A stretch of DNA of 64,000 bases, from positions 434,001 to 498,000 of the forward strand of contig NZ_JANUCA010000001.1 in NCBI RefSeq assembly GCF_024807145.1. The letters run 5' to 3'. The stretch comes from Microbacterium sp. AK031. GTDB taxonomy: Bacteria > Actinomycetota > Actinomycetes > Actinomycetales > Microbacteriaceae. A model generated the notes under the pieces. It saw only the letters and a list, made by a program, of their open reading frames with translations. It made no database searches and was not told where the DNA came from. Each line of letters begins with the position of its first letter. The stretch's first letter is position 1. Both the position numbers and the translations under genes were made by a program. Positions 54,212-62,164 of the stretch are shown in pieces.

Positions 54212-55147
54212 TCAGGCTGGCGAGTGAGCCACAGCGCGGATCAGATCCGCGAGCTCGAGGGGAGCAGTCTCCTGCACGTTGTGTGAGGCGTCGACGGCGA
54301 TCACGTGGGCAGCGGGCACACGTCGCAGCATCTCATCTCCGTCGGCCTCGCTGACGAAGCCCGAGGTTGCGCGCACGAGGGTGATCGGGGCCGCGGCATT
54401 GGTCAGGTCGTCCCAGCCGGTCGCGTCCAGGATCGGTGCTGCTGCGCCATCGGGTGCGGTCGAGGAGGCGCCTGCCGGTGCCATCGCCTGGGCCGCGAGA
54501 TGGGCGAAGTGATGCTTCCACTCTACGCGGCCGTCGGCGCGGATGCGTGAGTTGAAGAACACACCGCGCTCGGTGTCAGCGCGCGAGCCGCCGAGGCCGA
54601 ACGACATGGCCCGATCGACCAGTTCGTCGCGGGAGGCGAAATCGGTCGGCCCGGCGTAGAACTCGCGAAGAGCGGCCGGCCCTGCGGAGGTGTCGATTCC
54701 GGGGGTGATGTCGACGGTGATCAGCTCGCGGACCAGATCGGGACGAGCGGATGCCACGGCCGCGGCCGTCAGCCCGCCGAGGGACTGCCCCACGAGGACC
54801 TGCGGCTCGACGGTCCAGTTCTCGAGAGCGAAGATGACGTCCCCGGCGAGGACGCGTGGCGAATAGTCGAGATCGGCTCGCCAGCTGGAATCGCCGTGCC
54901 CTGCCAGATCGATCAGCAGCGCCGGCTGCTGAAGCAACAGCGCCGTCGTATCCCACGTGTGCGCGTTGAGCCCTGCTCCGTGCAGCAGAGTGACCACGGG
55001 TGGCGCGTCGCCGAAGCGGAGGGCGCTGAGCTCGCGTCCGTCAGCGAGGCGGAGAACCACGCGTTCGACGGGAGGTACAGGCACGTTCAGCGCCTGCGCC
55101 TGATGCGGAAGATAGCTGAACTCACTGGTCTCTGTCGCCACGACCAT
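54212..55147 (-). CDS. Alpha/beta hydrolase
   Basis: A 311-residue hydrolase from the ATG at 55147. The fold is clear from VVTLLHGAGLNAHTWD, LLIDLAGHGDSSW and the nucleophile elbow GQSLGG with Ser122; a catalytic His is likely in VDASHNVQETAP near the end. The substrate is unknown. GGGGGCAGAAT before the chosen ATG favours it over the ATG at 55165. It lies 107 bases upstream of the transporter cluster in the same direction, so it may hydrolyse an imported peptide or ester; that is inference. Confidence 0.88.
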   Translation of the reverse strand: MVVATETSEFSYLPHQAQALNVPVPPVERVVLRLADGRELSALRFGDAPPVVTLLHGAGLNAHTWDTTALLLQQPALLIDLAGHGDSSWRADLDYSPRVLAGDVIFALENWTVEPQVLVGQSLGGLTAAAVASARPDLVRELITVDITPGIDTSAGPAALREFYAGPTDFASRDELVDRAMSFGLGGSRADTERGVFFNSRIRADGRVEWKHHFAHLAAQAMAPAGASSTAPDGAAAPILDATGWDDLTNAAAPITLVRATSGFVSEADGDEMLRRVPAAHVIAVDASHNVQETAPLELADLIRAVAHSPA

Positions 55148-55223
55148 ATTCTGCCCCCAGTCCATGCTCGCGCGAAATGCGAGAGCATTACGACAAGTGA
55201 TTCAGTGATAACGCTTCTCGTTT

Positions 55224-55254
55224 CGCACTATTCAGTATGTCTGAAACGCACTAT
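55224..55254. promoter_or_regulatory. Direct repeats CGCACTAT in the hydrolase/AhpD-like divergent gap
   Basis: CGCACTAT occurs at 55224-55231 and 55247-55254, 23 bases apart (about two helical turns). Between them TTCAG and CTGAA form a small dyad. The 160-base gap is AT-rich for this genome, and it serves two divergent genes. A regulator site is inferred. Confidence 0.4.
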
Positions 55255-55295
55255 CTGCATAGCTCACCTCTCGACGACGTGTCGAGGTCCGCACG

Positions 55296-55301
55296 TATCA
55301 T
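55296..55301 (+). promoter_or_regulatory. -10 box TATCAT, leaderless start
   Basis: TATCAT is followed by TGAAGT and the ATG at 55308. Confidence 0.6.
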
Positions 55302-55307
55302 TGAAGT

Positions 55308-55787
55308 ATGAGCGAGAAACGAGTGCACCTTTCGAAGACGGAACCGACCGCCTACAAGGCTCTGGATGCATTCTCTCGCACGGTGGGTGAGATATGTGCG
55401 GCCAACGGCATCGATGATCGTCTCAAAGAGATCGTCATGATCCACTGCTCGCAGTTGAACGGCTGCGCATACTGCACGCGGATCCACTTCGACCGGGCGT
55501 CGTCCGCCGGTATCGACGCCGACACGCTCCTGCAGATTCCGACCTGGCGCGAGAGCGGCGTGTTCTCCGACCGCGAGCGTGCGGCGCTGGAGCTCGCGGA
55601 GTCGCTCACCTTCATCCATGACGGTGGAATTCCCGACGACGTGTACGACCGCGTCGGAAGCGTGTTCACTGAGAAGGAGTATGCAGCGCTGAGTTGGGCA
55701 TGCGTGTCGATCAACGCCTTCAACCGGATCGTCGTGGCGGGCCGGTATCCCGTTCCGCCCCGCGCTGCCGTACAGGCGTCGGCGTGA
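55308..55787 (+). CDS. Carboxymuconolactone decarboxylase/AhpD-family protein
   Basis: A 159-residue protein with the AhpD-like core. The motif HCSQLNGCAYCTRIH supplies the CxxC redox pair Cys53/Cys56 and His60, all needed for alkylhydroperoxidase-like or thiol-disulfide activity. Helices RAALELAESLTF and YAALSWACVSINAFNRI are typical of the family. The presence of the full pair argues for redox function rather than decarboxylation. It overlaps the phosphatase gene by GTGA. Confidence 0.9.
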   Translation: MSEKRVHLSKTEPTAYKALDAFSRTVGEICAANGIDDRLKEIVMIHCSQLNGCAYCTRIHFDRASSAGIDADTLLQIPTWRESGVFSDRERAALELAESLTFIHDGGIPDDVYDRVGSVFTEKEYAALSWACVSINAFNRIVVAGRYPVPPRAAVQASA

Positions 55788-56506
55788 GCCTGATCCGTCT
55801 CGACGGCGTCTTCAACGTCCGTGACGTCGGCGGCATCCCAGCGGGAGGCGGGGCGATCCGCGAAGGGCGGTTGCTCAGGTCGGGCAACCTGGTGGCCGCC
55901 ACTCCTGCAGCGGTCGCCGAACTCGAGCGGCGCGTCTCCCACATCGTCGATCTTCGTGACGATCAGGAGGTCGCGAGCGCGCCGTCGGCGACGACCGAGA
56001 TCGCTACGACGCATCTTCCGCTCTTCCTCGGCTCCGTCGCGTCGTTCTTCGAAGACGACATGAGTCTCGACGAGATGTATCTCCAACTGCTCGCGGAGAG
56101 TGGCGAACGGCTGGTCGACGCCATCCGCATCATCGCTCGTGGTGAGCCGACACTCGTGCACTGCACGGTCGGGAAGGATCGCACCGGCGTGACGATCGCT
56201 CTCGCGCTCTCGGCCGTGGGCGCAGATCGCGAGGCGATCATCACCGACTATGCGCTGACGGCGTCGATGCTGCCGCCAGAGCGCAACCGCAGGATCATCG
56301 CCTTCCTCGAAGTGCAGCATCCGGAGGCGAAGCACGCTGTGGCGCTGGCCACGCAGTCGCCTGCTGATGTGATGCGGCGGCTTCTCGACGAGGTGGATGC
56401 TCGTTGGGGATCGGCTGCGGGATACCTCGAGGCGAACGGGATGACGGATGCCGAGCTGGAGGCATTGCGGCGGGCTTTGGTGGACGGCTCAGCCGTGCAT
56501 AGGTAA
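55784..56506 (+). CDS. Tyrosine-protein phosphatase (PTP/DSP-like, MptpB family)
   Basis: A 240-residue phosphatase. It starts VSLIRLDGVFNVRDVGGIPAGGGAIREGRLLRSG, typical of MptpB-like enzymes; the P-loop is HCTVGKDRTG with nucleophile Cys127 and Arg133. HxxxKDRTG with Lys-Asp-Arg is characteristic of MptpB and phosphoinositide-active members. No signal peptide is seen. It shares a transcript with the AhpD-like gene. Its stop codon falls inside a predicted iron box. Confidence 0.92.
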   Translation: MSLIRLDGVFNVRDVGGIPAGGGAIREGRLLRSGNLVAATPAAVAELERRVSHIVDLRDDQEVASAPSATTEIATTHLPLFLGSVASFFEDDMSLDEMYLQLLAESGERLVDAIRIIARGEPTLVHCTVGKDRTGVTIALALSAVGADREAIITDYALTASMLPPERNRRIIAFLEVQHPEAKHAVALATQSPADVMRRLLDEVDARWGSAAGYLEANGMTDAELEALRRALVDGSAVHR

Positions 56507-56517
56507 GGCAACCCTTC
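56499..56517 (+). promoter_or_regulatory. Candidate DtxR/IdeR iron box
   Basis: The 19-mer ATAGGTAAGGCAACCCTTC matches the consensus TTAGGTTAGGCTAACCTAA at 13 positions, including the central AGGC and AACC halves. It overlaps the phosphatase stop codon (56504-56506) and ends 23 bases before the ATG of the SIP gene. Confidence 0.65.
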
Positions 56518-56540
56518 TTTGGTGCTAACATGGAGGAATC

Positions 56541-57011
56541 ATGACGACCTCCATCGAAGTTCGCACAGGGCGGGCTCGTCGCCGCGCAGAGCGACTGAGC
56601 GCGCACTATCTGGTGACGGCCGACGAGAACTCGCTGGCAGAGCTCGAAGCGTTCCTCGTGACGCTTCCGCTGTGTGCATCCGGGCGCATCTTCATCGAAG
56701 TGCCTGACGCGAGCGGCGTCGGCGTCGTCGATGCCCCTGCTCGCATGACGGTGACCTGGCTCACGCGTTCGTCCCGCTCTGGGGCGCCGGGCAGCGGACG
56801 ATCCTGCGCTCCGGGTGAGGCCATCGCACGTGCGACGTGCGCCTGGGCGGATGAAATGCTGTGCGACGGCGAGAATCCGACGCACGTGACCCTGCTCGGC
56901 GGCTACCTCGGCACTGCCGACATCGTCGAGCACCTCACGAGTGCACTCGGCATCCCCGCGTCCATGATCCACGCTCCGGAGCGCTTCGGACTGCTTCCGC
57001 TCGAGCGCTGA
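56541..57011 (+). CDS. SIP-domain protein (stand-alone)
   Basis: A 156-residue protein that corresponds to the C-terminal, NAD(P)H-binding domain of siderophore-interacting proteins (SIP family, ferric-siderophore reductases). Landmarks are HYLVTADENSLAELEAFL, FIEVPDA, GEAIARATCAWADEMLC and the final ERFGLLPLER. The FAD-binding domain usually found N-terminal is absent. The ATG has the ribosome site GGAGGAATC. A predicted iron box just upstream suggests repression when iron is plentiful. It may act with a separate FAD-domain partner or as an iron-linked sensor; unknown. Confidence 0.82.
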   Translation: MTTSIEVRTGRARRRAERLSAHYLVTADENSLAELEAFLVTLPLCASGRIFIEVPDASGVGVVDAPARMTVTWLTRSSRSGAPGSGRSCAPGEAIARATCAWADEMLCDGENPTHVTLLGGYLGTADIVEHLTSALGIPASMIHAPERFGLLPLER

Positions 57012-57015
57012 CGCG

Positions 57016-57471
57016 TCAGACCGGTTCTGGACGGTTCCGCGAGCGCCGCACGTAGTTGCCGTCTTCCAATCCTGCTTCGATCTCGAAGCGGTTGCGCATG
57101 GGATCACGGCCGGCGAACAGATACAGCACCGGCATCAGAAACCCGTAGCGAAGCCACTGCGCCTTGTGCACCGCTTCGTGTCGCAGGATGGCGTCGCTCG
57201 GGCGTGCATCGCCGGTCAGGAAGCAACCGCCGACGCACACGCCGCCACGATTGAACGTCCACTTCGGCATGCCTTGGAAGACCCAGAGGCCGCCGCGTCG
57301 TTCGACCGGTCCTGTGCTCCAGAGCGATCCCCAGGTCCAACCGACAGCTGTTCCCCAGGCGTAGCCGAGGCGGCTGATAGGGGAGCGCAACAGGAACGCG
57401 GGGATGCGGCGGTCGAAGCGCCGTCCTCGCGCGAGGATCGCATCCGCACTCCTGCGCCAGTCCTCACTCAC
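57016..57471 (-). CDS. Small protein with HExxH motif, function unknown
   Basis: A 151-residue protein without signal peptide. Trp-rich N-terminal half (YAWGTAVGWTWGSLWSTG) includes PKWTFNRGGVCVGGCFLTG, and the centre has RHEAVHKAQWLRYGF with a zinc-metallopeptidase-like HEAVH (His98, Glu99, His102). A hydrophobic stretch MPVLYLFAGR follows. Similar proteins are annotated only as hypothetical or wrongly as Fe-S oxidoreductases. Overlap with the arginase-like gene (ATGA) suggests a joint function. Confidence 0.75.
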   Translation of the reverse strand: MSEDWRRSADAILARGRRFDRRIPAFLLRSPISRLGYAWGTAVGWTWGSLWSTGPVERRGGLWVFQGMPKWTFNRGGVCVGGCFLTGDARPSDAILRHEAVHKAQWLRYGFLMPVLYLFAGRDPMRNRFEIEAGLEDGNYVRRSRNRPEPV

Positions 57472-58265
57472 GCGACAGCGCCGACGAGACGGAGGATCGC
57501 ACCCAGGTCTTCCGCGGCATGGCCGGCCGACCGCGGCGCGAAGCCGGCGATGGTCGCGCCCGCGAGAGGCACCCGCGTGCGAAGTGCGCGGATCGCCGCG
57601 GTGAGCGCGCTCGTGCTGGCCCCGAAGGGAGCGGCCGACGAGACTCCTGCGAGCTCGGCCGGGTCGAGCACGTCCACATCGATGTGCACCCAGACGCGGC
57701 TCGCGCCGGTCGCAGCGACGGCGTCGGCCAGAGCATCCGCATCGTCGAGATCGTCCACGGAAAGCTGTGACAGCCCTGCGAGGGACTCTTCTTCTTCGTC
57801 GTCGACGACACGAGCGCCGACTGTCACGATGCGATCGCGCGGAATGCCGGGGGACAGTGCGAGCTCAGGTTCTCCTTCGCCGAGCACCGCGCGCAGCGCC
57901 ATTCCGGAGAAAGCGCCGGAGGGCGAGGTGTCCGGCGTGTGCAGATCCGGGTGCGCATCGCACCAGACGACGGCGAGGTCTTCGCGGTCGATCGCTTCCA
58001 GCGCTGCGACCGTCACGCTGCAGTCGCCGCCGATGAGAACCGTGTCAGCTGTGATCTCCGTGGCGATCAGCTCTCGAACCCGCCGGAGCGAGCTCAGTCG
58101 ATGCACGCGGGTGCCCAGAGAATCGCCGGCTTCCAGAGGAACGTCGAGCACCGTCGTCGCCTTGCGTGGAAGGTCGCCGGAGATGGCGGATGCGCCGTCG
58201 ACGAGGAGCATCGCCCGAGGAGCAGGGGAGCCCTGCCACTGCGGTGCCACGAGGAATCTGGCCAC
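57468..58265 (-). CDS. Arginase/agmatinase-fold protein with a changed metal ligand
   Basis: A 265-residue ureohydrolase-fold protein. Metal motifs are GGDCS (residues 79-83), WCDAHPDLHT (Asp103, His105, Asp107) and WVHIDVDVLDP. In classical arginases and agmatinases the first is GGDHS, and its His binds manganese; here it is Cys. Substrate therefore cannot be assumed to be arginine. The GTG start has the ribosome site GGAGGTCCTC. It is the first gene of a two-gene unit with the HExxH protein. Confidence 0.87.
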   Translation of the reverse strand: MARFLVAPQWQGSPAPRAMLLVDGASAISGDLPRKATTVLDVPLEAGDSLGTRVHRLSSLRRVRELIATEITADTVLIGGDCSVTVAALEAIDREDLAVVWCDAHPDLHTPDTSPSGAFSGMALRAVLGEGEPELALSPGIPRDRIVTVGARVVDDEEEESLAGLSQLSVDDLDDADALADAVAATGASRVWVHIDVDVLDPAELAGVSSAAPFGASTSALTAAIRALRTRVPLAGATIAGFAPRSAGHAAEDLGAILRLVGAVA

Positions 58266-58288
58266 GAGGACCTCCAGAGGTGAATGGG

Positions 58289-58318
58289 GATGCCCCGGGC
58301 GCGACGGCCCGGGGCATC
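58289..58318 (-). terminator. Hairpin after pspA
   Basis: A perfect 12-base-pair stem (GATGCCCCGGGC / GCCCGGGGCATC) with a six-base loop starts eight bases after the pspA stop. It separates pspA from the arginase-like gene. Confidence 0.75.
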
Positions 58319-58325
58319 AGGAGTC

Positions 58326-59060
58326 TCAGGACTCGAGCTGCGACTGTCGCGCGCCGGACTTCAGCTCGGCGAGCCGAGCCTCCACCTCAGTGAGCTCGCC
58401 GAGATCGTCCAGGCTCTCGAACTGCGCATCCAGGCTGGAAGCTGCAAGTTCGACCTTGCCCTGGGCCAGCGCCTCCTGGCGGCGGACCTTGTCCTCGAAA
58501 CGACCGAGTTCGCTGGTCGGGTCGAGGACGTTGATCGAGGACACCGCGTCCTGCACCTTGGTCTGTGCCTCTGCGACCTTGGCGCGGGCGAGCAGTTCGC
58601 TGCGCTTGTTCTTCAGCTCGCCGAGCTTGTCCTTCATACCGTTCAGGCCGCTCTTGAGCTTGTCGACCACTTCGGTCTGCGCGGCGATGGTCGGCTCTAC
58701 GCCGGTCGCCTCGCGCTCTGCACCGATCTGACGCTGCAGCGCGATCTTCGCGAGGCTGTCGAATTTGTCCGCGTCGGCGGCGTCTCCTGCCGAGCGCAGT
58801 TCGTCGGCCTTGCGGCTCGCGGCGATGGCCTTGTTGCCCCAGTCCTTCGCGGACTGGATGTCTTCTTCATGGTCGCGCTCGAGAAGCCGCAGGTTCCCGA
58901 TCGTCTCGGCGATGGCCGCCTCTGCGTCTGCGACATTGTTGGTGTAGTCGCGGACGAGCTGGTCGATCATCTTCTGCGGGTCTTCGGCAGAATCGATCAT
59001 CGCATTGACGTTGGCTTTCACCAGGGTGGAGATGCGACCGAAGATGGACTGCTTGGTCAT
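58326..59060 (-). CDS. pspA: PspA/IM30 (Vipp1) family membrane-stress protein
   Basis: A 244-residue ESCRT-III-like protein that coats and stabilises the cytoplasmic membrane. It starts MTKQSIFGRISTLVKANVNAMIDSAEDPQKMIDQLVRD, with the amphipathic first helix and the conserved DPxKMIDQ. The rest is long coiled-coil (GLNGMKDKLGELKNKRSELLARAKVAEAQ). Ribosome site CGAAAGGAAACATC. It lies 67 bases after the TPM gene and is probably co-transcribed; known links between PspA and TPM domains in actinobacteria support a joint envelope-stress function. Confidence 0.94.
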   Translation of the reverse strand: MTKQSIFGRISTLVKANVNAMIDSAEDPQKMIDQLVRDYTNNVADAEAAIAETIGNLRLLERDHEEDIQSAKDWGNKAIAASRKADELRSAGDAADADKFDSLAKIALQRQIGAEREATGVEPTIAAQTEVVDKLKSGLNGMKDKLGELKNKRSELLARAKVAEAQTKVQDAVSSINVLDPTSELGRFEDKVRRQEALAQGKVELAASSLDAQFESLDDLGELTEVEARLAELKSGARQSQLES

Positions 59061-59127
59061 GATGTTTCCTTTCGGTTGAGACGGAGTGGTCTGGGGTCGG
59101 TTACGTCGTGAGAACAGGGGAGCGATG

Positions 59128-61155
59128 TTAGAAGCGCCCCCCTCGTGAGCGCCCGCCGCTGCGGGATCCGCCGCTGCGCGAGCCGCCGAAGCTCGACGGG
59201 CGGCTGCTGCGGCTGCTGCCGCTGGAGCGCCAGCTGCTGCTCCCACCGCTCCACCCGCCCCCACTGCTGCGGTTCGAGCCGCCGCCGCTGATCAGGCCGC
59301 CGAGGATGCCGCCGAGGATGTCGCCGCCCAGATCGCTGCCACGGTTGTAGCCGCCGCCGCTCCACCCGCCGCCTCCCCAGCCGCCACTGTTGAAAGAGGA
59401 GACCTCGCTCTGTGCATACGAGATCGCTTCACCGGCGAGGGCCGCAGCGCGGGTCGCGCGTTCGGTGGCCAACGCCGGATCCGTAGTCTGGGCCGCCACA
59501 GCCTCTGAGTATGCCGCGTTCGCCTCCGCGAGCCGGGTGCGGGCCGTTGCGCCGATCGCACCGCGGCGCGTCGAGATGAAGTCGTTGGCTGCGGAGATCT
59601 GTGCCTGAGCCTGAGCCAGCCTCTGCTGCAGCATCCGTTGTGTGCGCTGTGCGAGTGCGGATGCTTCACGGGCCTGTCCGAGCGCGGCGTCGATCTGCGT
59701 GTTCGCCGAGTCGAGGGTCTCGAGCACCTTCTGAGGGTTGCGCTGGGCCGCCTGCAGGTTCTCCTGCGCGCTGTCGATGTTCGTCCTGGTGCGTGCGATG
59801 AGCGGCGCCAGCTGCGCCTGCGAGTCGGGCATCGCCGCCGCTGCGGCGAGATCAGCCTCGAGATCGGCGATGAGCGCACGTGCCTGTTCTTCCACAGCCG
59901 CCAGGTTGGCGCCGAGATGCGTCACTGCGGCGATGAGCTCTTCGCTCTGCTGGACAGCGGCTTCTGCGGTGCGGATGGCGAAGGCCGCTTCGCCGTTCTT
60001 GCCGGCGGCGATGAGCTGAGCAGCCGCGGCCATCTCGGAATCGGCGAGCGACAGCCGCTGCTGCGCCTGTGCGGGGTTCTCCGCGACGGTCGCGAGAGCT
60101 GCCGCGTCGTAGTTCTGCGAGAGGGCGGCCATAGCCACCGGGGCAGCGGCGAGCGCCTGCCCGGCCGCTGCACGACGGGCCGTGAGCCGCTCGAGAGCCT
60201 GGGGCGCCTGCGCTTCGAGCTTGCGCAGTTCTTCGAAGGCTTCGACATTCTCGTCGAGCAGATCGTCTGCCGCATCGCACAACTGGATGATCTGGATATG
60301 CCAGGCGCGGCGTTGCTCGGCGGTGTCAGGCACTTCGTCGTCGATCTGCTGCTTCAGTGCGAATGCCTCCGCGATCTTCGCCTGTGCGGCATCGACGACC
60401 TGTGTGAACGCCGCGGTCGAATCCTCGCCGTACTGGGCGACCGCGAAGCCGACCTCCTGGCGACTCGATGTGATCGCATCGTCGGCCTGCACGAGGGCGC
60501 TGCCGGCTTGCGTCGCCAGGTCTTCGTCGCTCACAGCGGCGTATGGATCGTTCGGATCTGGGGCTGTCGGGCGCGCAGCATCCCGCTTCGTCCTGCGCGA
60601 TCGGACGATCAGCACGATGACGACGATCACGATCGCCACCACGACGAGTGCGATGAGGATTCCGAGGAATCCGCCCGCGTCGCCGGACTGACCGGGCAAG
60701 GCGTCTGCGGCCGCTATGACGGCGCCGTCCCAGTCGCCTGCGCGCAGAGGTGCCTCCATGGCCTCAAGGATGCTGTCGAGCTGAGCGTCGCTGAGTGACG
60801 CATTGTCATCGACAGAGATCGTGTATTGGCTCGAGTCCACTGCGATGGCGATGAGGTACTGCTCTACGCCAAGACCGTTGTCGATCGCTGTCTCGTCGGC
60901 CCAGGTGCTACTGGAGGAGGGATCCGTGAACTCATCGACGAACACCACGTAGAGGTCGCGGTCGCCCGCGTTGGAGAGTTCAGACAGGCGCGCGTTGGCC
61001 GAATCCAGCTCGCCGGATGTCAGCACGCCGGCCTCATCGGTCACGAATTCGGAGCTCAGCGTCACCGGGGGCGTCGCGACTGCGACCGATCCGACCCACC
61101 CCGAAGCGAACATCGCCACGATCAACCCCAGCATGACCGTCATACGAGTCCGCAT
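59128..61155 (-). CDS. TPM-domain membrane protein with long cytoplasmic coiled-coil and Gly-rich tail
   Basis: A 675-residue protein. A signal peptide (MRTRMTVMLGLIVAMFASGW) is followed by an extracytoplasmic TPM domain (about 33-155: VTDEAGVLTSGELDSANARL), a membrane helix at 163-184, and a cytoplasmic Ala-rich coiled coil of about 400 residues. The tail (about 590-675) is Gly/Ser/Trp-rich and ends basic (GGSRSGGRSRGGRF). GGAGGGAGCACA precedes the ATG at 61155, which is preferred to an earlier in-frame ATG. It shares the coiled coil with the soluble protein at 13755-15074. Co-transcription with pspA is likely. Confidence 0.92.
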   Translation of the reverse strand: MRTRMTVMLGLIVAMFASGWVGSVAVATPPVTLSSEFVTDEAGVLTSGELDSANARLSELSNAGDRDLYVVFVDEFTDPSSSSTWADETAIDNGLGVEQYLIAIAVDSSQYTISVDDNASLSDAQLDSILEAMEAPLRAGDWDGAVIAAADALPGQSGDAGGFLGILIALVVVAIVIVVIVLIVRSRRTKRDAARPTAPDPNDPYAAVSDEDLATQAGSALVQADDAITSSRQEVGFAVAQYGEDSTAAFTQVVDAAQAKIAEAFALKQQIDDEVPDTAEQRRAWHIQIIQLCDAADDLLDENVEAFEELRKLEAQAPQALERLTARRAAAGQALAAAPVAMAALSQNYDAAALATVAENPAQAQQRLSLADSEMAAAAQLIAAGKNGEAAFAIRTAEAAVQQSEELIAAVTHLGANLAAVEEQARALIADLEADLAAAAAMPDSQAQLAPLIARTRTNIDSAQENLQAAQRNPQKVLETLDSANTQIDAALGQAREASALAQRTQRMLQQRLAQAQAQISAANDFISTRRGAIGATARTRLAEANAAYSEAVAAQTTDPALATERATRAAALAGEAISYAQSEVSSFNSGGWGGGGWSGGGYNRGSDLGGDILGGILGGLISGGGSNRSSGGGWSGGSSSWRSSGSSRSSRPSSFGGSRSGGSRSGGRSRGGRF

Positions 61156-61226
61156 TGTGCTCCCTCCGGGGCTGCTCGCTGCCCCATGCGCATCGAGTCT
61201 ATTCACTACCGGCGACCGACGATAGC

Positions 61227-61244
61227 GACTCTAGGGAAAGAGTC
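61227..61244. promoter_or_regulatory. Inverted repeat in the TPM/DUF3097 divergent gap
   Basis: GACTCT and AGAGTC flank AGGGAA. The repeat lies 72 bases upstream of the TPM start and 47 bases upstream of the DUF3097 start. A TAGACT hexamer on the minus strand (61194-61199) could be the -10 box of the TPM-pspA unit. Confidence 0.35.
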
Positions 61245-61277
61245 TGTGTCGCCGCCGGGAAGCAACGTGACGGCACA

Positions 61278-61283
61278 TACGCT
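61278..61283 (+). promoter_or_regulatory. -10 box TACGCT, near-leaderless start
   Basis: TACGCT is followed by seven bases (GGAAGGC) and the ATG at 61291. Confidence 0.45.
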
Positions 61284-61290
61284 GGAAGGC

Positions 61291-62133
61291 ATGGACGACA
61301 GGTACGGCTCGGATGTGCTCGCGAACGGATGGCGAAACCGCGGAGCCAAGCAGGTTCCGGACGTCGCCGCCGAGCATGACCTCGTGGTCGAGGTGGCTCA
61401 GGACGGCTTCTGCGGAGCAGTGACACGAGTTCAGGGCGGCAACGTCGAGCTCGAGGACTTCCATGGCCGCAAGCGTCTGTTCCCTCTCGGCGGCGGGTTC
61501 CTGATCGACGGAGAACCAGTGCGCCTCACTCCACCGGCTCCGTCGAAGCAGGCGCTGAAGCGCACAGCATCCGGATCCTTCGCGGTCGCCGACCAGCGCG
61601 CGCGCGTCGCGCTGCCCAGCCGCATTCTGGTCGAAGGCAAGCACGACGCCGAACTCGTGGAGAAGGTATGGGGCGCGGATCTGCGGGTCGAGGGCGTGGC
61701 CGTCGAGTTCCTGCAGGGTCTCGACAAGCTCGAAGAGATGCTGGCCGATGAGCCCCCGAGCGCCACACGACGCTACGGCGTGCTGGTCGATCATCTTGTG
61801 CCGGGGTCCAAGGAATCACGGATCGCGGATGCGATCATGCGCGGACCGCATGGCCGGCACCTGAAGATCGTCGGGCACCCGTTCATCGATGTCTGGCAGT
61901 GCGTGACGCCGAAGACGCTGGGCATCTCCCGCTGGCCAGAGATTCCACGCGGCACGGATTGGAAGACGGGCATCTGTCGCTCGTTCGGCTGGCCGCACGA
62001 GGCGCAGGGTGACACGGGTCGCGCCTGGCAGCACATCCTGAGCAAAGTGCACACGTACCGCGATCTCGAGCCGGCGCTGCTCGGCCGGGTCGAGGAGCTG
62101 ATCGACTTCGTCACCGAGCCCGCCGGGCGCTGA
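61291..62133 (+). CDS. DUF3097 protein (Toprim-like)
   Basis: A 280-residue actinobacterial protein of unknown function. The N-terminal beta-rich part (LVVEVAQDGFCGAVTRVQGGNVELEDFHGRKRLFPLG) is followed by a region with LPSRILVEGKHDAELVEKVWG and YGVLVDHLVPGSKESRI. EGKHD and a downstream DH are the classic Toprim-type metal motifs, seen in primases, topoisomerases and RNase M5, so nuclease or nucleic-acid binding is plausible. The ATG at 61291 is chosen; the frame is open upstream but overlaps the TPM gene. It precedes trmB by 31 bases. Confidence 0.85.
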   Translation: MDDRYGSDVLANGWRNRGAKQVPDVAAEHDLVVEVAQDGFCGAVTRVQGGNVELEDFHGRKRLFPLGGGFLIDGEPVRLTPPAPSKQALKRTASGSFAVADQRARVALPSRILVEGKHDAELVEKVWGADLRVEGVAVEFLQGLDKLEEMLADEPPSATRRYGVLVDHLVPGSKESRIADAIMRGPHGRHLKIVGHPFIDVWQCVTPKTLGISRWPEIPRGTDWKTGICRSFGWPHEAQGDTGRAWQHILSKVHTYRDLEPALLGRVEELIDFVTEPAGR

Positions 62134-62152
62134 GACACGCAGGCCCGCCGGT

Positions 62153-62158
62153 TAAGAT
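62153..62158 (+). promoter_or_regulatory. -10 box TAAGAT, leaderless start
   Basis: TAAGAT is followed by CGAGGT and the ATG at 62165. Confidence 0.6.
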
Positions 62159-62164
62159 CGAGGT

